DNA of 64,000 nt, taken from positions 186,001 to 250,000 of the forward strand of contig NZ_JARXVH010000004.1 of NCBI RefSeq assembly GCF_029892565.1. The letters run 5' to 3'. The stretch is from Streptomyces pseudovenezuelae (GTDB lineage Bacteria; Actinomycetota; Actinomycetes; Streptomycetales; Streptomycetaceae). The translations under genes and the position numbers were made by a program. Every line of letters starts with the position of its first letter. The first letter of the stretch is position 1. Positions 33,164 through 42,100 of the stretch are shown here, piece by piece. The notes beneath the pieces are model-generated. The model was not told where the DNA came from. It did not search any database and saw only the letters and a program-made list of their open reading frames with translations.

Positions 33164-35040
33164 TCCCCGGAGAGTGGCAGGCCCGCGTCGAGTGCGGCGG
33201 CCGACTGGCCGGCGCGGGCTTCCTGGTGACCTCGGACAAGGTGCTGACCTGCGCGCACGTCGTCCAGGACGGCGACCGGGCGCCGGTGACCGTGTCCTTC
33301 CCGCAGCGCCCGGGCGCCGAACCGGTCCCCGCGCGGGTCGTCGCGCAGGGCGGCTGGCCCGGACTCCGCGCCGACCGGGGCGACTTGGCCGTCCTGCAAC
33401 TGGAGAGCGAGGTCGCCATCGCCCCGGCGGTCCTCGCGCCGGCCGACGCGGCGCACGGCGACCGCAGGCTCGTCGCGTACGGGTTCCCGCAGGGGTACGA
33501 CGACGACGGCACGCTCGCCGAGTACCGCACGGCGGGGCCGTTCCCGCTCATGGGCGAGTGGATCCAGCTGGTGGCGTGGAGCGGACACGGCCAGCCGCTG
33601 GTGGCCGGGTTCAGCGGCGCGGCGGTCGCCCTCGTCGAGACCGGCGAGGTCGTCGGCATGGTCACGGCCGCGGACCGCGCCCGGGACGTACGCACCGGCC
33701 GCATGATGCCGACCCACGTCATCGCCCGCTACTGGCCCGACCTGAGTGACCTGGTGCGGCTGCCGGAACAGGTGCGGCCGGAGCAGGCACAGAGGGGCGG
33801 GCCTTGGCCGAACGACCTCGTCTCCGGCCCGGCCCGCGGCGACACCGACCGGGCGCGGCGGTACGACGTCCACTCAGCCTCAGCCCTCGGGCGCACCGCC
33901 GGGTCGCGGCTCAGCCCGAACCCCGGGCCGTGGCAAGCCGACCCCGCCGAAATCGCAGCGCACGCACTCCCGCACACCGGCCGGGCACGGCTCCGGGGCC
34001 TCGTAGAGAAAGCCGCCCGGGCCGGACTGGACTGTGATCCCGTGCGGCTCTACCGGGACGCGGCCGGGGAGTTCGATCCCGAGCCGCCGGACGAGGGGTT
34101 CGCGTCGTTGTGGGCCGCGGCCTGGTTCGTACTGTGCGAGGTGGACGATCCGCGGACGCCTGCGCGGTTCGCCGACCGGCTGGACGCGCTGCTGACCGTG
34201 CCGGTCCGGAGCGGCGAGGCGCCCGACTGGTCGCCGATCCTGGTGGAGGTGCGGCCCAGCGGCGCCGGCAACGACGTGTTCCGCGTCGAGGTGTCGGCGT
34301 ACAGCGGACAGCGTCGCCATCTCGTCGCCTCGGGCACGGTCGCGGAGGACCGGCTGCCCGCCTATGTGCAGGACCACGTGGAGGAGGCGTTCCCGTATCT
34401 GCGGCCCGGCGCCGACGAGTTGATCGCGTTCGCGCTGCCCCGCGACCGGCTCGACCTGCCGGTGGACCGCTGGGGCAGCGCCCCGGACGACCCGACCCCG
34501 CTCGGCCGCACGTACCCCGTCGTCGTGACCGACCACGCACGCCGCACGGCCGGCAAACGGCACGTCCTGACCCGGGTGTGGGACCGGCTGCGCACCTGCG
34601 AGGACGCACCCGTGCAGCGCGTGGCCTGCGCATGCCCCGACAACCCCATGAAGCTCCGCCAGCGGATGCGCCAACCCGACGCCTGTCTCGCCGGCTTCGC
34701 CGCCACGTCCCCAACAGCACGTACCCGAAAGCATTTTGAGGAGTCGGTCACCGCACCGGCCCCGATGATCGTGTGGTCCCGCCGGGGCTGCGACGGGTCG
34801 GGGGAAGGGGGCTGCGGGGACGCGGGTGACTGCCCGGGCGCGGTGTTCCTCGACGGGCTCGACGCCCACCTCTCGCGCGTCTCCCCTGCCGAACTCCCGC
34901 GCACGGTCCTGGCGTTGCGCGAGGAGGCCGACACCGAGGACGACCACTGGGCGCGGGACATCCAACTCCTGTGGGACGACCCGCACTGCTTCACCGACGA
35001 GCATGCCGGAGCCGTACACACGCGGTCTCCCCTGGCCTGA
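33160..35040 (+). CDS. Trypsin-like peptidase with VMAP-C-type tail
   Basis: 626 residues, ATG overlapping the previous stop, no signal peptide, so cytosolic. Residues 1-200 are a chymotrypsin-fold protease: H33 (TCAHVV), D75 (RGDLAVLQL) and S152 (GFSGAAV) form a complete triad. Residues 250-390 are helical and resemble the effector-associated/VMAP middle region. Residues 420-620 match VMAP-C (FALPRDRLDLPVDRW, LGRTYPVVV, RDIQLLWDDP). VMAP proteins pair with a MoxR ATPase, which is the next gene. Expected role: a protease kept inactive until the ATPase module senses an invader. Confidence 0.78.
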   Translation: MIPGEWQARVECGGRLAGAGFLVTSDKVLTCAHVVQDGDRAPVTVSFPQRPGAEPVPARVVAQGGWPGLRADRGDLAVLQLESEVAIAPAVLAPADAAHGDRRLVAYGFPQGYDDDGTLAEYRTAGPFPLMGEWIQLVAWSGHGQPLVAGFSGAAVALVETGEVVGMVTAADRARDVRTGRMMPTHVIARYWPDLSDLVRLPEQVRPEQAQRGGPWPNDLVSGPARGDTDRARRYDVHSASALGRTAGSRLSPNPGPWQADPAEIAAHALPHTGRARLRGLVEKAARAGLDCDPVRLYRDAAGEFDPEPPDEGFASLWAAAWFVLCEVDDPRTPARFADRLDALLTVPVRSGEAPDWSPILVEVRPSGAGNDVFRVEVSAYSGQRRHLVASGTVAEDRLPAYVQDHVEEAFPYLRPGADELIAFALPRDRLDLPVDRWGSAPDDPTPLGRTYPVVVTDHARRTAGKRHVLTRVWDRLRTCEDAPVQRVACACPDNPMKLRQRMRQPDACLAGFAATSPTARTRKHFEESVTAPAPMIVWSRRGCDGSGEGGCGDAGDCPGAVFLDGLDAHLSRVSPAELPRTVLALREEADTEDDHWARDIQLLWDDPHCFTDEHAGAVHTRSPLA

Positions 35041-35133
35041 CCACCGAACCGACCATCCTGAAGCCCACGACAACCCCAACTGCTCCAACCCGCACCCGCA
35101 CCAACACCCGCCCGCAGACCGGAGATCCGCCCC

Positions 35134-36153
35134 ATGCCGCACTGGTCCGTCTACACCGGCAGCAGCGAACCGCACGACGGGATCGCCGAGTTGCCCGTTC
35201 CGCCGCCGTGGCGCGCGTTCGACGGCGGGCCCGCGCTGCCGCCGCCCGGTGAGCGGGACGACGCGGCGGCGATCTCGCCGGACCGGGTGCACCGGGCGCG
35301 GACGTATGTGGCGACCCCGGAGAGCGTCCAGTTGGTCAACGCGGCGCTGTGTCTGCGCCGTCCGCTACTGGTCACCGGGCCGCCAGGCACCGGCAAGTCC
35401 TCGCTGGCGTACGCGGTGGCGCGCGAGCTGCGGTTGGGCCCGGTGCTGCGCTGGAACATCACCAGCCGCAGCACCCTCGCCGACGGCCTCTACCAGTACG
35501 ACCCGTTGTCCCGGCTGTACGCGGCCCGCCCCGGCCCGGAGGGCGACGGGCAGCCGCGCGGCGGAGTCGAGGACCACCTGCGGCTCGGCCCGCTCGGCAC
35601 CGCGCTCCTCCCCTACGACCGTCCCCGCGCCCTCCTCGTCGACGAGATCGACAAGAGCGACCTCGACCTTCCCAACGACCTGCTGAACGTCCTGGAGGAG
35701 GGCCAGTACGAGATCCCCGAACTGGTCCGCGCCGCCCGCCACTCGGCCGATGGGACGGCCCAAGTCCTCGCGGACGGTACGGAGTCGCCGGTCACCGTGG
35801 ACCACGGCCGCGTCCGTTGCCGCGCCTTCCCGTTCGTCGTACTGACCAGCAACGGGGAGCGGGAGTTCCCGCCCGCCTTCCTGCGCCGTTGCGTCCGGCT
35901 GAAGTTGCGCCGACCCGAGCGGGGGCAGCTCACCGAGATCGTCCGCGCCCACCTCGGCGACCCGGACGACCGTGCCGTGTCCCTGATCGAGGACTTCCTA
36001 CGACGCTCGAGCAGCGGCGAACTCGCGACGGACCAGCTCCTCAACGCCATCTACCTGACAGGGGTCGCCGGACTTGAGGCGGGCTCACCGGAGGAGTTGG
36101 CCGAGCAGTTGATGCCGTACCTGAGTGCGGCGGCGGACGGCGATGGCGTCTGA
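35134..36153 (+). CDS. MoxR-type AAA+ ATPase
   Basis: 339 residues. Walker A GPPGTGKS at 82-89, Walker B ALLVDEID (D170, E171), sensor 1 FVVLTSNGEREFPPAFLRRC with an arginine finger candidate, and a C-terminal helical lid. MoxR ATPases remodel partner proteins; in this gene set the partner would be the VMAP-tailed trypsin upstream or the SAV_2336 protein downstream, whose ATG lies inside the end of this gene. The 93-base gap from the trypsin gene holds no other feature. Confidence 0.85.
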   Translation: MPHWSVYTGSSEPHDGIAELPVPPPWRAFDGGPALPPPGERDDAAAISPDRVHRARTYVATPESVQLVNAALCLRRPLLVTGPPGTGKSSLAYAVARELRLGPVLRWNITSRSTLADGLYQYDPLSRLYAARPGPEGDGQPRGGVEDHLRLGPLGTALLPYDRPRALLVDEIDKSDLDLPNDLLNVLEEGQYEIPELVRAARHSADGTAQVLADGTESPVTVDHGRVRCRAFPFVVLTSNGEREFPPAFLRRCVRLKLRRPERGQLTEIVRAHLGDPDDRAVSLIEDFLRRSSSGELATDQLLNAIYLTGVAGLEAGSPEELAEQLMPYLSAAADGDGV

Positions 36154-39100
36154 TCCCACGCCGGACGACGGCACCTCCTCCGCCGCCGCCGACCGGCTGA
36201 CGGCCCTGCTCGCCACGGCCGCGGGCCCCGAAGGGTCAACCCCGACCCCGCGAGAGCTGGCGGAACTGCTGTGGCTGGCACGGCAGTTGGCGCCGGAGCA
36301 AGCGGATGAGGGTGCGGCTGGTACCGAGCGGGAGGGCCCGGTACCAGCCGCGCCCTCATTCCCTCAGCCCACTTCCACTGCCACTCCCACAGCCACACCC
36401 ACCGTCGTACCCCCGGATTCCCCCAAGCCGTCCCCACCCGCCCCGACCCCCGACGGCCGAGTCCCCCTGCACCTGCCCAAACCGTCCCCCGCCCCCGACC
36501 CCGCGCCCACGGCGAACGGTCTCTTCCTCGCCCCCGCACCCCCGATGCTCCACCACCCGCTCGCCCTGCAACGCGCCCTGCGCCCCCTCAAGCGCAAGGT
36601 GCCCGCGCCTCGCGCCCGTGTCCTCGACGAGTACGCCACCGCCGACCGCATCGCCCGGCTCGGCGCGCGTCCGGAGGCCTGGCTGCCCGTGCTGCGCCCG
36701 GATCTCGACCGCTGGCTGCGCCTCAACCTGGTGTACGACACCGGCCCGACGATGCCGGTCTGGCGCCCCCTGGTGCGCGAACTGCACACCGCGCTGGCCC
36801 AGTCGGGCATCTTCCGCTCGGTCGCCCTGCACCCGGCCGGCCCCGACGGCCACGCCCGGCACGTGCCCGACCCCGGCGACGGCCGCACGGTCACCCTCGT
36901 CGTCAGCGACTGCATGGGCCCGCAGTGGCGCCCGGGCCCGGCGGGCGACCGCTGGTACCGCACCCTGCACCACTGGGCGGGCCGGATGCCGGTGTCCGTA
37001 CTCCAACCGCTCCCCGAACACCTGTGGCTCACAACGGCGTTGCCCGCCGAACCGGGCCTGCTCGCCGCCGCGACGGCGGTCGCTCCCACGGCACGGCTCG
37101 CCTTCACGCCCTTCGACCCGGACAGCGCCCTCGGTACCCGGCCGGGTGCCGTCCTCCCGGTACTGGAGGCGGGTCCGTCCTGGCTCGCCAACTGGTCCAC
37201 CCTGATCGCCTCCCCAGGCGGGGCCCACACCCCGGGCGCGGCGGCCCAGTTGCCCGCCCGTCCCGCGCCGCAGGCCGAACCCTCGGCCCCCGACATCGCC
37301 GCGCTCCCGCCGCGCGACCTGGTCCTGCGCTTCCGCTCGACGGCGTCCCCGGCGGCCTTCCGCCTCGCCGGTCACCTCGCCCTGGCCGACCCGTCCCTCC
37401 CGGTCATGCGCCTGGTCCAACGCGCCCTGGAATCCAGCCCGCGCCCCCAGCACCTCGCCGAGATCATCCTCAGCGGCATGCTCACCACGATCCCGGGACC
37501 GCCGGGCTCCTACGACTTCCGTCCCGGCGTACGGGATCTGCTGCTGCGGTCTCTGCCGCGTACGGCCCGGGGGCGGACCCGTGAATTCCTGGCCCGGGTG
37601 GGCGGGTTGATCGACGAGCGGGCGGGGCTGGCGGCCGGGGACTTCCGGGCGCGGGCCGGGGGGCGGGAGGGCGAGGCCTTCGCGACGGTGCGGGAGGAGA
37701 CGGTTCGGCGGCTGGGCGGAGGCGCCGGGGAACGGGACCGGCTGCCGGATGGAGGCGGGAGGCTGGAGCGGCTGCTGGACGGGCGGTATCGGCTGATCTG
37801 GCCGCGGGGGCGGGCCCGTTGGGCGTGGCAGGCCGAGGACGTGCGGGGCGGGGGGTCCGTGACCGTGCACCTGTACGCGGAGCAGACGGCACCGCAGGAA
37901 CGGTTCCTGCGGGAGGCGCGTGCCCTGGCCGGTCTCCGTCACCCGAACGTCATGCCGGTGCTGGACTACGGCGTCTCCGGCGAATCGCCGTATCTGGTCA
38001 CCGAGTTCGTGGAAGGCGTGACTCTGGCCGAACTGGAGCAGGGCAGCGGGCCCGGCGTGAACTTCCGGGTCTTCGCCCAACTCGTCGTCCAGGGTGTGGC
38101 GGGGCTCGAAGCGCTCCACGCGGCGGGCCTGGTGCGTGGGCAGCGCGGTCCGAGCGGGCTGCTGCTGCGCCCCGACGGCACCCTGCTGATCGGCCGGTTC
38201 GCCCTGGGCGAGGAGTCCGTGGGCAAGGACCCGGCCGCCGACTTCCTCGAATTCGACGCGCTGGTACGGAAATTGGCCTCGGGGGTGGCGGCCCCCACGC
38301 AGTCCGAGCGGCTGCTCACGGACATCGGACGCGGCGAGCTGTCCGCCCGCGAGGCGGCCCCCCACCTCGCGACGGCCCCCGACCCCGAGCCCTGGACCTT
38401 CAGGATGCTCGGCCCGCTCCGGATCAGCCTCCCCGAGGAACCCGAGATCACCGTCCGCCTCGCGGACGCCCAGGCCCTCCTGTGCATGCTGCTCCTCAAA
38501 CAGGGCCGACCGATCACCCACGCGGAACTCGCCCAGGGCATCTGGGACGAGCCGCCCGATGCCCGCGAGGCGGCCCGGCGTATCGACCTGTTCTGTTCCG
38601 AGATCCTCCGCCGCCTCGGCCCGGGCATCCTCGCCGCCGTCCCCGACGGCTACGCCCTGCACGCCCCGGCCGCCCACATCGACGTACTCCACTGCGAGCG
38701 ACTGCTCGGCCGCCGCTCCCCCGAGCAGGACCCGCGCGCCGAACGCGCCCTGATCCAGGAGGCCTTGGACCTCTGGTACGGCGAGCCCCTCGACGGCATC
38801 CCCGGCCCCGCGGCCAAGGCCACCCGCGCCCACCTGCACACACTCCGCCTCACCCTGTGCGCCACCCGCGCCCAACTCGACCTGGATCTAGGTGACTTCG
38901 AGCAGGCCGCCATCGACCTCACGGCTCTCCTCCAGGAGCATCCGGACCGGGAGGACTTCCGCTGGCTGCACATCCTGGCGCTCCAGGGCATGGGCCGGAT
39001 CGCGGAGGCCATCGAGTCGTACGAGTCCTACGCGGAGGTCCGGGCCCGGCAGCACGGCGACCCCATCGACCCCGCCCTGCACGAGCTGTACCAGGAGCTT

Positions 39101-40828
39101 CGGGCCTCGCCCGAGCGGGGCCGACCCACGATCGTCTTCGACGCCCCCGGCCTGAGCGAACACCCGCAGGCCCGGGACGCCTTGGGCCGCGCGGTGATCA
39201 GCCTGCTCTCCTCGCCGGACCTCACCCCGCACCAGTACGACATGACGGCCCGCAGCGACGGCTATGTCGTCCTCGCCGAACCCGAGGCCGACGTGCTGCC
39301 CCTCCTCGACGCGGTCCTGCGCGAACTGCCGGAGGCACTAGCGGACTTGGACGACCCGCCGCCGTTCCGGGTAATCTTCTGGCACGGTCCCTTGTTCACG
39401 GACACGCACCGGTCCGGCATGCCGAGGCAGGTGGCGACCGCGATCGAGCGCAACGAGGCCGACATCCTGGTCGTCCTCTCCCCCGTCCTGCACGAGGAGT
39501 TCGCGCAGGCCTCCGCCGTCACCCTCTTCGAGCCGTTCCGCATGGGCTCCCCGAACTCCCAGCCCCTGTCCTGGTACCGCCCGTTGCACCTCCCATCACC
39601 CGAACCGGAGCCGGAGCCGGAGCCCGAGTCCCGGGACCTGGTCAGCGGCCCGTTCACCACCCCCGACATCGCCCGCCTGGAACCCCCCGACCCCGGCCGC
39701 TCCGCCATCGTCCACACCCTGCCCGACGGCCCGCTCACCCTCCTCAACCCGAACCAGCCCTGGGGCACCCGCCCGCCCCGCCTGACCACGTACTACGAGA
39801 TCGACCTCACCACCCAGCAGGCCGAGTACGAGGTCTCACTGCCGAGTTCGGGCGGCGGCACGTTCACCACGACGGTCGAGTTGTCCTGGCACGTGGACGA
39901 CCCGGTCGCGTTCTTCCTGGGCGAGACCGCCAGCGTCTCCGCCCTCCTCCTCGACCACTTCCTCAAGGAGGCGTCCCGCGTCACCCGCCGCCACCCCCTG
40001 CGCCGGGCGGGCGCGGCCCAGCAGGCCGTACGCGCCGGGCTGCGGCGGTGGCCGGTGCCGGGCCTTTCGGTGTCGGTCGCGGCAACCCTGTCCCCGGAGG
40101 GAGAGCAACAGCCGCCAGGGAGCGGGCCGGTGGCGGTGGCGGATCGCTCGCCGGCCGACCTCCTGCGGGACGCGCAGACCGTACTGATCGGCTTCGACGG
40201 CGTCCTCACCAGGCTGTTCTCCCCGAACTCCGCGCGCAAGGCGGTGAACAGCATGCTCGCCGACATCGCCGAACACCGCGGCCGACCGGTGACGGAGTCG
40301 TTCCGGCACCCCCTGGACGTGCTGCGCGCCTTCGCCTTCACCGACGTCGCGGAGATCCTGTACCACCGCCTCAATCAACTCGAACTGCACGCGGCGCACT
40401 CTTCCCTGCAGACCGACTACGCCACGGCCCTGCTCGTCGCCCTGCGGACCTCCGGCCGCCGCGTCCACGTGGTCGCCGATGTGTACGAGGAGGCCGTCCA
40501 CCGGCACCTGACGCTCCACTCGCTGACATCGTCGGTGGACACCGTGACCGGTCGCGCCCAGGATCCGCGGCTGCTGATGCCCGACCCGGACTGTCTGCGG
40601 CGCTCGCTGCGCACCTCGCCCGGGCGGGATCCGGCCTCCCGGGCCGTGCTGATCAGCTCGTCCGTCACGGAACGGGACGCGGCGCTCGAACTGGGGCTTC
40701 CCTTCATCGGCTACGCCGAGACCCGCGCCGGCCAGGACGAGCTCCGCGCGGCGGGTTGCCGGGTGTTGGCCCAGTCGCTCATGGAGCTGGCCGACGCGGC
40801 GTACACCCAGCACCCCGAGCGAAGCTAA
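36143..40828 (+). CDS. SAV_2336-type giant protein: pseudokinase, SARP-like module, inactive HAD domain
   Basis: 1561 residues from ATG 36143 (GTG 36125 possible). Residues 150-480 are the SAV_2336 N-terminal domain (RLGARPEAWLPVLRPDLDRWLRLNLVYD). Residues 543-720 are kinase-like (LLDGRYRLI..HPNVMPVLDYG..LVTEFVEGVTLAEL) but lack the VAIK lysine, HRD and DFG. Residues 748-995 form an OmpR-type winged helix plus BTAD repeat, as in SARP/AfsR regulators. A domain of unknown type follows. Residues 1345-1545 are HAD-like, but the nucleophilic Asp is Gly1350 (LIGFDGVLT). All enzymatic parts look dead, so it is probably a large sensor or scaffold for the MoxR/trypsin unit. Confidence 0.75.
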   Translation: MASDPTPDDGTSSAAADRLTALLATAAGPEGSTPTPRELAELLWLARQLAPEQADEGAAGTEREGPVPAAPSFPQPTSTATPTATPTVVPPDSPKPSPPAPTPDGRVPLHLPKPSPAPDPAPTANGLFLAPAPPMLHHPLALQRALRPLKRKVPAPRARVLDEYATADRIARLGARPEAWLPVLRPDLDRWLRLNLVYDTGPTMPVWRPLVRELHTALAQSGIFRSVALHPAGPDGHARHVPDPGDGRTVTLVVSDCMGPQWRPGPAGDRWYRTLHHWAGRMPVSVLQPLPEHLWLTTALPAEPGLLAAATAVAPTARLAFTPFDPDSALGTRPGAVLPVLEAGPSWLANWSTLIASPGGAHTPGAAAQLPARPAPQAEPSAPDIAALPPRDLVLRFRSTASPAAFRLAGHLALADPSLPVMRLVQRALESSPRPQHLAEIILSGMLTTIPGPPGSYDFRPGVRDLLLRSLPRTARGRTREFLARVGGLIDERAGLAAGDFRARAGGREGEAFATVREETVRRLGGGAGERDRLPDGGGRLERLLDGRYRLIWPRGRARWAWQAEDVRGGGSVTVHLYAEQTAPQERFLREARALAGLRHPNVMPVLDYGVSGESPYLVTEFVEGVTLAELEQGSGPGVNFRVFAQLVVQGVAGLEALHAAGLVRGQRGPSGLLLRPDGTLLIGRFALGEESVGKDPAADFLEFDALVRKLASGVAAPTQSERLLTDIGRGELSAREAAPHLATAPDPEPWTFRMLGPLRISLPEEPEITVRLADAQALLCMLLLKQGRPITHAELAQGIWDEPPDAREAARRIDLFCSEILRRLGPGILAAVPDGYALHAPAAHIDVLHCERLLGRRSPEQDPRAERALIQEALDLWYGEPLDGIPGPAAKATRAHLHTLRLTLCATRAQLDLDLGDFEQAAIDLTALLQEHPDREDFRWLHILALQGMGRIAEAIESYESYAEVRARQHGDPIDPALHELYQELRASPERGRPTIVFDAPGLSEHPQARDALGRAVISLLSSPDLTPHQYDMTARSDGYVVLAEPEADVLPLLDAVLRELPEALADLDDPPPFRVIFWHGPLFTDTHRSGMPRQVATAIERNEADILVVLSPVLHEEFAQASAVTLFEPFRMGSPNSQPLSWYRPLHLPSPEPEPEPEPESRDLVSGPFTTPDIARLEPPDPGRSAIVHTLPDGPLTLLNPNQPWGTRPPRLTTYYEIDLTTQQAEYEVSLPSSGGGTFTTTVELSWHVDDPVAFFLGETASVSALLLDHFLKEASRVTRRHPLRRAGAAQQAVRAGLRRWPVPGLSVSVAATLSPEGEQQPPGSGPVAVADRSPADLLRDAQTVLIGFDGVLTRLFSPNSARKAVNSMLADIAEHRGRPVTESFRHPLDVLRAFAFTDVAEILYHRLNQLELHAAHSSLQTDYATALLVALRTSGRRVHVVADVYEEAVHRHLTLHSLTSSVDTVTGRAQDPRLLMPDPDCLRRSLRTSPGRDPASRAVLISSSVTERDAALELGLPFIGYAETRAGQDELRAAGCRVLAQSLMELADAAYTQHPERS

Positions 40829-40829
40829 C

Positions 40830-40870
40830 GCAGACCTTACATTAGACATTCCAGACAAATTACCCATTCA
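40830..40870 (+). promoter_or_regulatory. AT-rich block upstream of mbl, possible promoter
   Basis: The 189 bases between the SAV_2336 gene and mbl start with an AT-rich stretch unusual for this sequence (TTACATTAGACATTCCAG and on). It may hold the promoter of mbl and the kinase gene. I could not assign -35/-10 boxes with confidence. The rest of the gap is C/G-rich with no gene. Confidence 0.25.
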
Positions 40871-41017
40871 GCCGCACCCCACCCGGCCCCCCACAAAAGG
40901 CGCCCTCACCCCCGCCCCCGCACGATGCGAGTGAGGCCCGCCACCCGGCGCGGCCCACGGAACGAGGTCCGTCGTCCACCGGCGGCCCACGGTCTGCGCT
41001 CTCGGGAGGACCTAGCC

Positions 41018-42055
41018 ATGACCGCCAGTCTGGAGCAGTTGCGCCGCTGCCATTTCGCCGTCGACCTGGGGGCGGCCCGGACCCGCGTCTATGTGAAGGG
41101 TGCCGGACTCGTCGTGGACCAGCCCTCCGCCGCCGCCATCAACACCCGCACCGGCGCCCTGATCGCCGTGGGCGAGTTCGCCGAGAAGATGACCGGCCGC
41201 ACCCCGGACTACATCCGCGTCGTCCGCCCCGTCTCCGGCGGCACCGTCGTCGACATCGAGATGGCGCAGCGCATGCTGCGCCACCTGCTCGGCGACAAGA
41301 TCCGCCGCACCCTGCGCCGCAAGCCCCGGCTGCGGGCCGCGGCCTGCACCCCGCACGACGCCGATCCGCTGGCCCAGCGGGCCGCGATCGAGACCCTCGT
41401 CGGACTCGGCGCGCGCCGCGTCGAACTCGTCGACACCCTGATCGCCGCCGCCGTCGGCTGCGGACTGCCCGTCGAGCGGCCCGAGGCCACCATGATCATG
41501 GTGTGCGGGGCGGCGGCGACACAGGTCGCCGTCCTCTCCCTCGGCTCGATCGTCACCGCCGAGCGCATCCCCGTCGGCGGCGAGGCCGTCGACCACGCGA
41601 TCGTCCAACACCTCCGGCACGAGCACGAGTTGATGCTGCCGAGCCAGTCCGTACGGCCGCTCCAGCTCGCCCTCTCCGGCAACGGCCTCACCGCCCAGGG
41701 CCCCGCGTCGACGGAGATCCACGGCCGGGACGTCGCCACCGGCCTCGCCCGCTCCGTCCAGGTCGACACCGCCGCCGTGCGCGGCGCGATCGAGACGCCG
41801 CTGACCGCGGTGCTCGACGGCATCGGCCGGGTGCTGCGCAACTGCCCGCCGGACCTGGTCGCCGACCTCGCCGACCGCGGCATCATGATGGTCGGCGGCA
41901 GCGCCCTGCTCCCCGGTCTCGACCAGATGCTGAGGCACGCCACCGGCATGCCGGTGCACATCGCCGAACGCCCCGACGTCTGTGCCGTACAGGGCCTCGG
42001 CGCCATGCTGGAGGGCAAGATCGAGCCGCTGGTGCTCGACCCGCTGGCCACCTGA
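41018..42055 (+). CDS. mbl: MreB-like actin homologue Mbl
   Basis: 345 residues, ATG after GGGAGGA. Actin-fold landmarks: phosphate-1 loop VDLGAARTRVYV near residue 11, RVVRPVSGGTVVDIEMAQRML, ACTPHDADPLAQRAAIETLVGLGARRVELVDTLIAAAVGCGLP, and adenosine loop MMVGGSALLPGLDQML. The phosphate-2 loop is VCGAAATQVAV instead of DIGGGTTE, so ATP hydrolysis may be impaired. Streptomyces Mbl is a shortened MreB relative acting with MreB in spore-wall synthesis (S. coelicolor SCO2451, from memory). It is followed 45 bases later by the kinase gene. Confidence 0.85.
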   Translation: MTASLEQLRRCHFAVDLGAARTRVYVKGAGLVVDQPSAAAINTRTGALIAVGEFAEKMTGRTPDYIRVVRPVSGGTVVDIEMAQRMLRHLLGDKIRRTLRRKPRLRAAACTPHDADPLAQRAAIETLVGLGARRVELVDTLIAAAVGCGLPVERPEATMIMVCGAAATQVAVLSLGSIVTAERIPVGGEAVDHAIVQHLRHEHELMLPSQSVRPLQLALSGNGLTAQGPASTEIHGRDVATGLARSVQVDTAAVRGAIETPLTAVLDGIGRVLRNCPPDLVADLADRGIMMVGGSALLPGLDQMLRHATGMPVHIAERPDVCAVQGLGAMLEGKIEPLVLDPLAT

Positions 42056-42100
42056 GCACCGTACGAGACACCCGTACGAGACCCCTACGGGACACCCGGC

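Noticed and set aside
36356..38875. 839-codon open frame antisense to the SAV_2336 gene
   Set aside because: Same reason: low-complexity Gly/Arg/Gln product opposite a well-supported coding frame.
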